64,000 nt of DNA from Ctena decussata (lineage: Eukaryota > Mollusca > Bivalvia > Lucinida > Lucinidae): positions 22,334,460 to 22,398,459 of the forward strand of contig OZ022500.1 in the NCBI GenBank assembly GCA_963989385.1, given 5' to 3'. Below are positions 24,503 through 37,057 of this stretch, piece after piece. A program made the translations under genes and the position numbers. The notes beneath the pieces are model-generated. The model was not told the origin of the DNA. It ran no database searches and was given only the letters and a program-made list of their open reading frames with translations. Every line of letters starts with the position of its first letter. Positions within the stretch are counted from its first letter, which is position 1.

Positions 24503-24959
24503 CCCGGATAGTTTGCTTATCGTATAGGATCAAGTCAGGTAAATTCGGACAACAGGTAAATTCGGACAGTAGCATTTTGTCCTTTGGATGCGAGTTGTTT
24601 GGAATGAAGAGTAAAATTAACTGGCCAAACAGTGAAAATACTATTCTGCTTTGAAAATATGCTAAAGTGTATTTTGTTCAGAAGGTTGATATTTTATTTT
24701 ATATCTATTTTGAAAAGGGCCATATTGTTTCAGTGATAACACCGGTGGATGAAAGAAAATATGGCCCCCCATATTTTCATGTTCATTTCCATATTACAAT
24801 TCAAAGATCCAAGCATAAACGGTTGTTGAGTTTCACTGCCGACAAAAATTGTTGCAGACAAGTAAACGGACAGTTGCCTCAATTTCTAAGACGATGGACC
24901 AAAAATACTCCCTCTTATCTAGTACTCTACTATCTTTGTTCTCTATTTATATTTTCAAG

Positions 24960-27050
24960 AGTTATTGCTATGTCTACAACTGTACGTCTCCACCATGTCT
25001 ATCAGTGTCAGAAGCAATAACCGAAGGACAGACGAATGTTTGTGTACAGTCTGACAAAGGATGCTATGTAAGTTTCCTCCATAAACCAAAAAGCACAAAA
25101 AGCTGACGTGACAAAATTTACGTCTGCAAACTTTAAAAAAAAATGTTTTATCCAAGCTATATTATATTCAGAATTAAAAGACTAGAGACTAGAACAAACA
25201 GTGAAGATCCAGATGCGGCTTATTTTTAGCTGCCTCATCTTGATCCACGCTGTTTGCATTTATAGAGGATCTTACACGAGTGGTCATTTCATATGAAATT
25301 TATGAAACGAGCCTTTGGCGAGTTTTATAAATCTCATAAGTAATGACCACGAGAGTAAGATTCTGTTTATCATATGGGATTTTAACGCCTTCAAAATGAG
25401 CATTATTTCAATAAGAAAATGCACTGTTGACATGGACGTTGTCAATGACGTTACGTGCACGTACCAAAGTATTATTACACGTGTGGTCATACGATTTTTA
25501 TGACACGACGTTATCCACAGAATAACAGCGACGTCATATGATAAAACTATTTTTGTTTTTATTGCTTACAGAGTTGCTGTTCAGGAAAAACTTAGCTATG
25601 ATGACTGTAGTGAATGATGATGTAATTTTCCAGTCGAAGTTGTTCTGTGAATTAAGCGATTTTGTTAATGGGCAAAGAGTGATAATTCCTGATCGCAAGT
25701 AAATTATGTTGAATAGACAGAACATAAATTATAATAAAAACAGAACAAAACGGGAGTATCTAACTAAATATACCAAGTGTTATCAATAAGAAATAATACT
25801 TTGAAAAAAAAGATATACGACGAAGTGTAAAACGACTTGTTTCACATGATTAATTTAATATTACCGCTTTTTAGATTAAGAATTCAAGCGCTTTTTCCCT
25901 TTTTATACGGAAAAGCATTGCCAAAATGGACTTTGGTTGTTGCTGTTTTTTGTTTTATTAAAAGGTATTTATGCATGGCTTGTTAATGAAGTTTATTCCA
26001 TACAAAAACATAAGGGAACAAAGACAACCTTGTCGTGCAATAGGTCAATGTCAATACAGGGTCATCATTCGAACAAACTTGATGGTGCCTTATCAGTGCC
26101 GAATGACACAAACTAAACTTAATTGTCACCAATCTTTAGTTTCTGGAGAACATTTTTAGATCATCTGAGCCGAAGGCTCACAGGTGAACTTTTAGTAAAA
26201 ACCATGATTTTTACGATTATTATGACACGACGTTATCTCAGTTATCCACTTAATAACAGCGACGTCATTTATAATAATACAAGTTTAGCTTTCACAAAAA
26301 GCTTGGTCTACGCTTAGCAACCATTAATAGTCAATGTTTATTAAATAAACCATCTCAACCACAAAAATCTAAAATAAAACTTTCGTTTATATCTCAAAAG
26401 CCGACACTTAAATCTACATTGTGGGGTTCATACGATTGCAGTAATAGCACAAGTCATTCCTTCATCTGTACCCTGCGATACATTCTGCTACCTCGTGGTA
26501 CCATATGTGAATATGACCGCTCACGACATCTATGCGAACAGCACTCACGACATATATAAAAAATAGTTTATGACACTCACACATCTATGCGATTAGCGCT
26601 CACGCTATACGTGAAAGGTCAAGCTGCATTGTGGGTAAGTAATGGCTGTACTTCCGTGTCGAAAGCAGTTACTAGTTAGTCTACGCCAATGGGCGTAGAC
26701 AATTAGATATTTAACTCTACGTAATATTTCCACTTACATGTAGTATTTAAAAGATGCTTTGTGAGAAAAATACCTGTCGGAGAGATATTTAATAATTAGA
26801 ATTTTACGATATTTTATTCCAGACCCAGGATACCAGAGGCAGAAACCTCGCTGTCGTATCAAGTGGGTGTGTTGGAAATGAAACGGATAAGTGCATATCA
26901 GGGTCTGTCAAAGTATTTGGTGTTCAGGTTAAAACAACATGTTGCAGCTCAAACCTGTGTAATACTGGCACCGTGAATTCAGGTACGCTGTTTTTATGGG
27001 TTTTGCTGGTAGGCTGGGTAGAAACTAGGCAATGCGGCATCCCAATGTAA
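24960..27050 (+). CDS. Ly6/uPAR three-finger protein, gene B (exons 2 and 3)
   Basis: Exon 2 is 24,960-25,067 (acceptor ATATTTTCAAG, donor TAT|GTAAGT) and encodes 36 residues from SYCYVYNCTSPPC to SDKGCY. Exon 3 is 26,823-27,050 and encodes 75 residues to TAA. Both exons are phase 0. Together they give ten cysteines in the Ly6 order, ending CCSSNLCN, then NSG and a hydrophobic tail, so a GPI-anchored surface protein of about 85 mature residues is predicted. No toxin-specific feature is evident. The signal-peptide exon was not found. Just upstream of exon 2 an in-frame ATG at about 24,894 precedes a hydrophobic stretch, so an unspliced start cannot be excluded. The intron is 1.76 kb. Confidence 0.8.
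26679..26700. other. Perfect hairpin conserved in all four units (unit B copy)
   Basis: GTCTACGCC-AATG-GGCGTAGAC, nine paired bases with a four-base loop, about 120 bp upstream of exon 3. Identical copies are at 14,950-14,971, 32,040-32,061 and 36,685-36,706. It probably marks the end of an old repeat; an RNA role is unproven. Confidence 0.6.
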
Positions 27051-28883
27051 CTACTTATATCCGAATTGCACAAGGTCCCGTAAATATTCTAAAATTTGGA
27101 ACACCTAAAACATTCATCATAATTGTCCTAAAATGGAAAAGTTTCGATGTATGTAATGCAGCAATGCATCCAAAATGCAGGTAGTTGAATTTTTGCCTGA
27201 TGAAAAATAATTTTTCGTTAAACACAAACACATATCTTTAATTATATACTTCACGAAATATTCATTGACGACGGCGAAGCCGGAGTGGTTTAATATTCGT
27301 ATCTGCAAGACAACACATTTATCAATCAGCGATAATTTACCTTTAAGGAAAATTCATTTCGATTCTTACATTGAATATTTTTCGGGTTTATTTATAGTTT
27401 TTGTTTCTATGCAACGCATTTATCGTAGGGAATATGAGATTTCGTCTGAGTACCGATTTATGCAATCAATAAAATTTGGTGTGAGGCGAAAAGCAAAAAA
27501 TGAAACAATTTCTCGTGATATCGTTTCTTTTAACCACAGGTTAGTCTATATTTCTTACTATGCGTTGCATAAAAAAAGAATTGTTCCAGCAGACACGCGG
27601 CCTTGAAACAGTCTCTACTCAGCAAATCTGTGGATCGTACGTTTGTCAGAGATAGGGCAAATTTTAAAACACGGAAGAGTGAAATGGAATGGTATGGACT
27701 GGCGGGTGAATTTTGGGGACTTTATTCTTACAAAAAAGAATTTGCCCCTCAGAGGAGCAAATTCTTTCCTGTGAAAGTACCATCCCAGACTGTGGGGGCA
27801 AATTGTAGCTAATTTTATGTAGGCTAGATTATGTCATCCGTTCCATTCCAGCCCTTTCCTTTCCCTGTTTTAAACCCGGTACCTAGAGGTAGATAGAGAA
27901 CTGAGGTCCAGCACTTCCCTGTCTTTGTCCATTTGTTATGGTGTTCCATTTATTTATATACTTTTCTGGCTTTCCCAGCTGGCACATGACGTCAAAACGA
28001 CGTCGTATTGACGTCGATGTGACATGATGACGTCATATGAGGTCAAAACGACGTCATTTCAACGTCATGTGCCTGCTGGGTTGTTCCAAGAAAACTGATT
28101 TTGTATCAGTTTTCTCAGCAGGTGTCAAATGTTGTATAGACCTTTGAGGTAGAACTAGCCTCAATGAAGGCTCATTTTTTTTATTGCATTTTTTCCATTT
28201 TTCATTATTCTATCTTTTGAACATTAAAGTTTGTGTCATAGGAGCTAGAATCTTTAAACGGGAAGTACAAATAGACAATGAGTTGTTTTGTGGGATTGAG
28301 AATCTGGCTACTGTCACTTGTTCTTACACGCATATTTATCCGCTTTCTTTTCATTCCATGTTTTTTAATTTTCCACAATTTTCTCAGCAGCTAATCTAGA
28401 CAGCATAAGCTCGTAATAACCCAACGGGCACATGAGGTCAGATTTGTGTCGTACTGACGTCGATATCAATACACGCTTTCATAAAGACGTCATATGCCTG
28501 TGCTGGGAAGTGTCAAGGCCAGCCGTGGCTGGACTCGAATCGAAACGCTAGCATGACAGTCAAATGTATTATTGTGCCAAAAATGAGCTGTGTACATTCA
28601 ACATTGATGTTACGCCATTACGTCGCATGGAAATCATGGAAATCAATACAGCTTCATAAAGACGTCATATGCCTGCTGTGAAATCGCAAGGTCAGCCATG
28701 GCTGGGCTCGAATCGAACCGCTTGCATGACAGTCAAATACTAGCAGCCGGTCCATGAGATGTGTGATATGTTGTATCATGGACTTAAGCACGCCTAGAAG
28801 ACTGGCTTTTTCATTCCTCCAAATGGAATGCCAAAATATAATACAATACTATTCAATACATATGTTTGTAAAACATACAGTCA

Positions 28884-29128
28884 TTGAGCCGCAACACAAG
28901 AAAACCAGCAAAGTGGTTGTGCGCCCAGGACAGACTGAGATCAGCCTGGGCATTCGCCCAGTCTGATCCGAGTCTTCGCTGTCCACATGGAGGTAGCACA
29001 GACCCTAAGCTACCATTTAAGCGCTTAGCGAAGAGTAGAGTATGATCGGACTGGGCGAATGCCCAGGCTGATCTGAGTCTGCGCTTGGCGCATAACCACT
29101 TTGTCTACTTTCTCGTGTCGCGGCTCAA
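28884..29128. mobile_element. Hairpin MITE with TTGAGCCGC ends (unit C copy)
   Basis: Orthologous by position to the copy at 23,454; slightly longer through a small internal duplication near 29,035. Confidence 0.75.
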
Positions 29129-30323
29129 ATTTACTTATAATTAGAATATAATTTCTGCTTTGCAGAAGATGTACTAATGGAGTTATCACAAAACTGCTAA
29201 GAAATAAATGCCCACAAAATATGTTTATTTTGTCTATGAGCAGAGAATGGGAATATAGGTTGAGATAACTGGAGAAATGTCCAAGAAACTGCTAAGTTTT
29301 TTTTTAAAAGAGTCAGCTAATGAATGTACACAGCTGAAATTTTCATATATTGTATAAATGTATTATTATGCCAAAAATGAGCTGTGTACATTCATGCGCT
29401 GACGAATTTTCAAGCCTAAATGCAAACGAAAAATGGTCACACAAGTTAAAATGCCAAAAAATCAGCCGAGTAGTGTACAACTAGAAGTGCATTTAAAACT
29501 TTAAAATCGCAGAAATGTAGAAAATTGGAATCACAATAGATGGTTAAAGGTTTTCAACACTCGTATAACATTAACAGAGAATAAAAATATGATTTTGAAA
29601 AATTCATTAAATTGCCCAAATCATTCCCAGCCCTTTGTTATTTATAATCATTATATTTTTTGCCTTTCAGTAGTAAAGCATGCCTCAAGTTTGGTACGTA
29701 TCTTTTTATCTTCATGACCCTCAGTCACCATATTATCCGAACTAACTGTACCATCTCTTCCGGTTATAAGCGAATTTTGTACTCTCGATTCAACGCTATG
29801 AAAACCGGAAGAGATGGTACACTGCGTTCGGAAACTGTGGTCGTTATGACCCGGATAGTTTGCTTATGGTATAGGATCAAGTCAGGTAATTCGGACAGCA
29901 GGTAAATTCGGACAGCAGGTAAATTGAGACAGTGGCATTTTGTCCTTTGAATGTGAGTTGTTTGGAATGAAAAGAAAAATTAACTGGCCAAACAGTGAAA
30001 ATCCTATTCTGCTTTCAAAATATGCTAAAGTATATTTTGTTCAGAAGGTTGATATTTAGTTTTATATCTATTTTGAAAAGGGCAATATTGTTTCAGTGAT
30101 AAAACCGGTGGATGTAAGAAAATATGGACCCCCATATTTTCATGTTTATTTCCATATTACAATTCAAAGATCCAAGCATAAACGGTTGTTGAGTTTCACT
30201 GCTGACATAAATTTTTGCAGACAAGTAAACGGACAGTTGCCTCAATTTCGAAGACGTTGGAACCAAAAAATCTCCCTCTTATCTAGTGCTCTACTATCTT
30301 TGTTCTCTATTTATATTTTCAAG

Positions 30324-32373
30324 AGTTACTGCTATGTCTACAACTGTACGTCTCCACCATGTCTATCAGTGCCAGAAGCAATAACCGAAGGACAGACGAA
30401 TGTTTGTGTACAGTCTGACAAAGGATGCTACGTAAGTTTCCTCCATAAACCAAAAAGCACCAAAAAGCTGACGTGACAAAATTTACGTCTGCAAACTTTA
30501 AAGAAAAAAGTTTTATCCAAGCTATATAATCTTCAGAATTAAAAGACTAGAGACTAGAACAAACAGTGAAGATCCAGATGCGGCTTATTTTTAGCTGCCT
30601 CATCTTGATCCACGCTGTTTGCATTTATAGAGGATATTACACGAATGGTCATTTCATATGAAATGTATGAAACGAGCCTTCGGCGAGTTTTATAAATTTC
30701 ATATGTAATGACCACGAGTGTAAGATTCTGTTTATCATATGGGATTTTAACGCCTTCAAAATGAGGATTATTTCAATAAGAAAATGCTCTGTTGACATGG
30801 ACATTGTAAATGACGTTACGTGCAGATGCCAAAGTATTATTAGACATGTGGTCATACTATTTGTATGACACGACGTTATCCACTGAATAACGGCGACGTC
30901 ATATGATAAAACTATTTTTGTTTTTATTGCTTACAGGGTTGCTGTTCAGCAAAACTTAGCTATGATGACTGTAGTGAATGATAATGTAATTTTTCAAGTC
31001 GAAGTTGTTATGTGAATTAAGCGATTTTGTTAATGGGCAAAGAGTGATAATTCCTGATCGCAAGTAAACTATGTTGACTAGACAGAGAACATAAATTATA
31101 ATTAAAACATAACGAAACGGGAGTATCTCACTAAACACACCAAGTGTTATCAATAAGAAATAATACTTTGAAAAAAAAGATATACGACGAAGTGCAAAAA
31201 CGACTTGTTTCACATGATTAATTTAATATATCCGCCTTTAAGATTAAAATTTCAAGCGCCTTTTCCCTTTTTATACGGAAAAGCATTGCCAAAATGGATT
31301 TTGGTTGTTGCTGTTTTTTGTTTTATTGAAAGGCATTTATGCATGGCTTGTTAATGAAGTTTTTTCCATACAAAAACATAAGGGAACAAAGACAACCTTG
31401 TCGTGTAATATGTCAATATCAATACAGGGTCATCATTCGAACAAACTTGATGATACCTTGTCAGTGCCGGATGACACAAACTAAACTTAATAGTCACTAA
31501 TCTTTAGTTTCTGATGAACATTTTTAGATCATCTGTGCCGAAGGCTCACAGGTGAGCTTTTAGTAAAACCATGATTTTTACGATTTTTATGACACGACTT
31601 TATCTCGGTTATCCACTTAATAACAGCGACGTCATTTATGATAATACAAGTTTAGCTTTCATAAAAAGCTTGGTCTACGCTTAGCAACCATTAATAGTCA
31701 ATGCTTATCAAATAAACCATTTCAACCACAAAAATCTAGTATAAAGCTTTCGTTTATATCTCAAAAGCCGACACTAAAATCTACATTGTGGGGCTCATAC
31801 GATTGTAGCATTATAACAAGTCATTCATTCATCTGTACCCTGCGATACATTCTGCTACCTCGTGGTACCATATGTGAATATGACCGCTCACGACATCTAT
31901 GCGAACAGTACTCACGACAAAAACTAGTTTATGACACTCACACATCTATGCGAATAGCGCTCACGCTATACATGAAAGGTCAAGCTGCATTGTGGGTACA
32001 TAATGGCTGTACTTCCGTGTCGAAAGCAATTACTAGGTAGTCTACGCCAATGGGCGTAGACAATTAAATATTTAAGTCTTAGTAATATTTCCACTTTCAT
32101 GTAGTTTTTAAAAGATGCTTTGTGAGAAAAAATACCTGTCGGAGAGATATTTAATATTTAGAATTTTACGATATTTTATTCCAGACCCAGGATACCAGAG
32201 GCAGAAACCTCGCTGTCGTATCAAGTGGGTGTGTTGGAAATGAAACGGATAAGTGCATATCAGGGTCTGTCAAAATAGCTGGTGTTCAGGTTAAAACAAC
32301 ATGTTGCAGCTCAAACCTGTGTAATACTGGCACCGTGAATTCAGGTACGCTGTTTTATGGGTTTTGCTGGTAG
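30324..32373 (+). CDS. Ly6/uPAR three-finger protein, gene C, GPI tail lost by frameshift
   Basis: Exon 2 is 30,324-30,431 (donor TAC|GTAAGT), with Ser to Pro at residue 17 relative to B and D. Exon 3 starts at 32,185. All ten cysteines remain intact through CCSSNLCN. In the hydrophobic tail one T is missing from the T-run at about 32,352-32,356, so the frame reads TLFYGFCW and stops at TAG 32,371-32,373. The normal stop would be about 25 codons later. If expressed, the protein should lack a GPI signal and may be secreted. Alternatively it is an early pseudogene or an assembly error in a homopolymer. The signal-peptide exon was not found. Confidence 0.75.
32040..32061. other. Perfect hairpin, unit C copy
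   Basis: Identical 22-base hairpin to 26,679-26,700, at the same distance upstream of exon 3. Confidence 0.6.
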
Positions 32374-33555
32374 GCTGGGTAGAAACTAGACAATGCGGCA
32401 TCCCAATGTAACTACTTATATCCGAATTGCACAAGGTCCCGTAAATATTCTAAAAATTGAAACACCTAAAACATTTATCATAATTGTCCTAAAATGGAAA
32501 AGTTTCGATGTATATAATGCTGCAATGCATCCAAAATGCAGATAGTTGAATTTTTGCCTGATGAAAAATAATTTTTCGTTAAACACAAACACACATCTTT
32601 AATTATATACTTCACGAAATATTCATTCACGACGGCGAAGCCGGAGTGGTTTAATATTCGTTTCTGCAAGACAACACATGTATCAATCAGAGATAATTTA
32701 CCGTTAAGGAAAATTCATTTCGATTCTTACATTGAATATGTTTCGGATTTATTTATAGTTTATGTTTCTTCGCAACGCATTTATCGTTGGGAATAGTTCT
32801 TACAAAATAGTATTGAAAATTATGAGATTTCGTCTGAGTTTCGAATTATGCAATCAATAAAATTTGATGTGATGCGGAAAAGCAAAAAATGAAACAATTT
32901 CTCGTTTTCAAGAAAACTGATTTTGTATCATAGTTTTCTCAGCAGGTGTCAAATGTTGTATAGACCTTTGAAGGTAGAACTAGACTCAATGAAGGCTCAC
33001 TTTTTATTGCATTTTTCCATTTTTCATTATTCTATCTTTTGAACATCAAAATTTGTGTCACTTACAGGAGCTAGAACCTTTAAACGGGAAGTACAAATAG
33101 ACAATGAGTTGTTTTGTGGGATTGAGAATCTGGCTACTGTCACTTGTTCTGACACGCATATTTATCCGCTTTCTTTTCATTCCATGTTTTAAATTTTCCA
33201 CAATTTTCTCAGCAGCTAATCTAGACAGCATAAGCTCGTAATAACCCAACGGGCACATGAGGTCGGAATTACGTCGCACTGACGTTGATGTTACGCCATT
33301 ACGTCGCATGGAAATCAATACAGCTTCATAAAGGCGTCATATGCCTGCTGTGAAATCGCAAGGTCAGCCATGGCTGGGCTCGAATCGAACCGCTTTCATG
33401 ACAGTCAACCACTAGCAGCCGGTCCATGAGGTGTGTGATATGTTGTTTCATGGACTTAAGCACGCCTAGTAAACTGGCTGTTTCATTTCTTCAAATGGAA
33501 TGCCAAAATATAACATAATACTATTCAACACATATGTATGTAAGACATACCGTAA

Positions 33556-33793
33556 TTGAGCCGCCACACGAGAAAATCAACAAAGTGGTTGTGCGCCCAG
33601 GACAGACTGAGATCAGCCTGGGCATTCGCCCAGTCTGATCCGTGTTCGCTGTCCACATGGAGGTAGCATAGACCCTAAGCTACCATTTAAGCGCTTAGCG
33701 AAGAGTCTGATCGGACTGGGCGGATGCCCAGGCTGATCTGAGTTTGTGCTGGGCGCTCAACCACTTTGTCTACTATCTCGTGTCGCGGCTCAA
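33556..33793. mobile_element. Hairpin MITE with TTGAGCCGC ends (unit D copy)
   Basis: Positional counterpart of the copies at 23,454 and 28,884; very similar. Confidence 0.75.
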
Positions 33794-34965
33794 ATGAATA
33801 TAATTTCTGCTTTGCAGAAGATGTACTAATGGAGTTATCACAAAACTGCTAAGAAATAAGTGCCCACAAAATATGTTTATTTTGTCTGTGAGCGGAGAAT
33901 GGGAAAATAGGTTGAGATAACTGGAATAATGTCCAAGAAACTGCTAGGATTTTTGAAAAAAAAAAGTATAAATTTAGAATCAGCTAATGAATGTACACAG
34001 CTGAAATTTTCATATATTGTATAAATGTATTATTATTAAAAAAATGAGCTGTGTACATTCATGCGCTGACGAATTTTCAAGCCTAAATGCAAACGAAAAA
34101 TGGTCACACAAGTTAAAATGCCAAAAAATCAGCCGAGTAGTGAACAACTAGAAGTGCATTTAAAACTTTAAAATCGCAGAAATGTAGAAAATTGGAATCA
34201 CAATAGATGGTTAAAGGTTTTCAACACTCGTATAACATTGACAGAGAATAAAAATATGATCATAAAATTGCCCAAATCATTCCCAGCCCTTTTTTATTTA
34301 TTATCATTATTTATTTTTTTTCATTTCAGTAGTAATTCATGCCTCAAGTTTGGTACGTATCTTTTTATCTTCATGACCCTCAGTCATCACAGTATCCGAA
34401 CTAACTGTACCATCTCTTCCGGTTATAAGCGAATTTTGTACTCTCGATTCAACGCTATGAAAACCGGAAGAGATGGTACAGTGCGTTCGGATACTGTGGT
34501 CATTATGACCCGGATAGTTTGCTTATCGTATAGGATCAAGTCAGGTAAATTCGGACAGCAGGTAAATTCGGACAGTGGCATTTTGTCCTTTGAATGTGAG
34601 TTGTTTGGAATGAAAAGAAAAATTAACTGGCCAAACAGTGAAAATCCTATTCTGCTTTCAAAATATGCTAAAGTATATTTTGTTCAGAAGGTTGATATTT
34701 AGTTTTATATCTATTTTGAATACGGCCATATTGTTTCAGTGATAACATCGGTGGATGTAAGAAAATATGGGCCCCTTATTTTCATGCTCATTTCCATATT
34801 AAAATTCAAAGATCCAAGCATAAACGGTTGTTGAGTTTCACTGCTGACATAAATTGTTGCAGACAAGTAAACGGACAGTTGCCTTAATTTCGAAGACGTT
34901 AGAACCAAAAAATCTCCCTCTTATCTAGTGCTCTACTATCTTTGTTCTCTATTTATATTTTCAAG

Positions 34966-37057
34966 AGTTACTGCTATGTCTACAACTGTACGTCTCCACC
35001 ATGTCTATCAGTGTCAGAAGCAATAACCGAAGGACAGACGAATGTTTGTGTACAGTCTGACAAAGGATGCTATGTAAGTTTCCTCCATAAACCAAAAAGC
35101 ACCAAAAAGCTGACGAGACAAAATTTACGTCTGCAAACTTAAAAAAAAATAAGTTTTATCCAAGCTATATAATCTTCAGAGTTAAAAGACTAGAGACTAG
35201 AACAAACAGTGAAGATCCAGATGCGGCTTATTTTTAGCTGCCTCATCTTGATCCACGCTGTTTGCATTTATAGAGGATCTTACACGAGTGGTCATTTCAT
35301 ATGAAATGTATGAAACGAGCCTTCGGCGAGTTTTATAAATTTCATATGTAATGACCACGAGTGTAAGATCCTGTTTATCATATGGGATTTTAACGCCTTC
35401 AAAATGAGGATTATTTCAATAAGAAAATACACTGTTGACATGGACGTTGTCGTCAATGACGTTACGTGCAGGTGCCAAAGTATTATTAGACATGTGGTCA
35501 TACTATTTTTATGACACGACGTTATCCACTGAATAACGGCGACGTCGTATGATAAAACTATTTTTGTTTTTATTGCTTAAAGGGTTGCTGTTCATCAAAA
35601 CTTAGCTCTGATGACTGTAGTGAATGATGATGTAATTTTTCAAGTCGAAGTTGTTATGTGAATTAAGCGATTTTGTTAATGGGCAAAGTGATAATTCCTG
35701 ATCGCAAGTAAATTATGTTGAATAGACAGAGAACATAAATTATAATTAAAACATAACAAAACGGGAGTATCTCACTAAATACACCAAGTGTTATCAATAA
35801 AAAATAATATTTTGAAAAAAAAAAAAAAATACGACGAAGTGTAAAACGACTTGTTTCACATGATTAATTTAATATTACCGCTTTTTAGATTAAGAATTCA
35901 AGCGCTTTTTCCCTTTTTATACGGAAAAGCATTGCCAAAATGGACTTTGGTTGTTGCTGTTTTTTGTTTTATTGAAAGGTATTTATGCATGGCTTGTTAA
36001 TGAAGTTTTTTCCATACAAAAACATAAGGGAACAAAGACAACCTTGTCGTGCAATATGTCAATGTCAATACAGGGTCATCATTCGAACAAACTTGATGGT
36101 ACCTTGTCAGTGCCGGATGACACAAACTAAACTTAATAGTCACTAATCTTTAGTTTCTGATGAACATTTTTAGATCATCTGTGCCGAAGGCTCACAGGTG
36201 AGCTTTTAGTAAAGCCATGATTTTTACGATTTTTATGACACGACGTTATCTCGGTTATCCACTTAATAACAGCGACGTCATTTATGATAATACAAGTTTA
36301 GCTTTCATAAAAAGCTTGGTCTACGCTTAGCAACCACTAATAGTCAATGCTTATCAAATAAACCATTTCAACCACAAAAATCTAAAATAAAGCTTTCGTT
36401 TATATCTCAAAAGCCGACACTAAAATCTTATTGTGGGGTTCATACGATTGTAGTATTATAACAAGTCATTCATTCATCTGTACCCTGCGATACATTCTGC
36501 TACCTCGTGGTACCATATGTGAATATGACCGTTGACGACATCTATGCGAACAGCACTCACGACAAAAAATAGTTTATGACACTCACACATCTATGCGAAT
36601 AGCGCTCACGCTATACATGAAAGGTCAAGCTGCACTGTGGGTAACTAATGGCTGTACTTCCGTGTCGAAAGCAATTACTAGGTAGTCTACGCCAATGGGC
36701 GTAGACAATTAAATATTTAACTCTTAGTTATATTTCCACTTTCATGTAGTATTTAAAAGATGCTTTGTGAGAAAAAATACCTGTCGGAGAGATATTTAAT
36801 ATTTAGAATTTTACGATATTTTATTCCAGACCCAGGATACCAGAGGCAGAAACCTCGCTGTCGTATCAAGTGGGTGTGTTGGAAATGAAACGGATAAGTG
36901 CATATCAGGGTCTGTCAAAATAGCTGGTGTTCAGGTTAAAACAACATGTTGCAGCTCTAACCTGTGTAATACTGGCACCGTGAATTCAGGTACGCTATTT
37001 TTATGGATTTTGCTGGTAGGCTGGGTAGAAACTAGACAATACGGCATCCCAATGTAA
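34966..37057 (+). CDS. Ly6/uPAR three-finger protein, gene D (exons 2 and 3)
   Basis: Exon 2 is 34,966-35,073, identical in protein to gene B. Exon 3 is 36,830-37,057, 75 residues to TAA at 37,055. The ten-cysteine domain and the full hydrophobic tail (TLFLWILLV) are present. Differences from B include KIAG for KVFG in the loop before the CC pair, and Tyr for Cys in the tail (RQYGIPM). The intron is 1.76 kb with the same repeats as B and C. Of the array genes this and B look intact in the visible exons. The signal exon is unidentified; here the sequence upstream of exon 2 has no ATG like that of gene B. Confidence 0.8.
36685..36706. other. Perfect hairpin, unit D copy
   Basis: Identical to the hairpins at 14,950, 26,679 and 32,040. 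Confidence 0.6.

Larger units (their letters stand above)
22571..27853 (+). repeat. Tandem unit B (~5.3 kb) with Ly6 gene B
   Basis: First complete unit of the array. The order is: ACGTC-rich MITE, 22,690-22,795; second ACGTC-rich block, about 23,140-23,245; GCCGCGACACG hairpin MITE, 23,454-23,693; 110-bp foldback at about 24,389-24,500; GGTAAATTCGGACAG fragment, about 24,531; exon 2; intron with palindromic MITEs; hairpin at 26,679-26,700; exon 3; 3' flank. The order is kept in units C and D, so these elements were in place before the duplications. Confidence 0.85.
27854..32906 (+). repeat. Tandem unit C (~5.05 kb) with Ly6 gene C
   Basis: Same order as unit B. Distinctive features: an extra duplication of the ACGTC-rich block (about 28,424-28,506 and 28,597-28,680), a hairpin MITE at 28,884-29,128 and a GGTAAATTCGGACAG fragment at about 29,880. 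Its right end is short: sequence jumps from TTTCTCG (32,906) straight to the TTTTCAAGAAAAC block that in other units lies about 0.6 kb further on. Confidence 0.8.

Noticed and set aside
25209..25270. Signal-peptide-like frame MRLIFSCLILIHAVCIYRG between exons 2 and 3 of gene B (also in C and D)
   Set aside because: It lies inside a palindromic MITE (AACAGTGAAGATCCAGATGC with its inverted partner) and downstream of exon 2, so it cannot be the first exon of the same gene.
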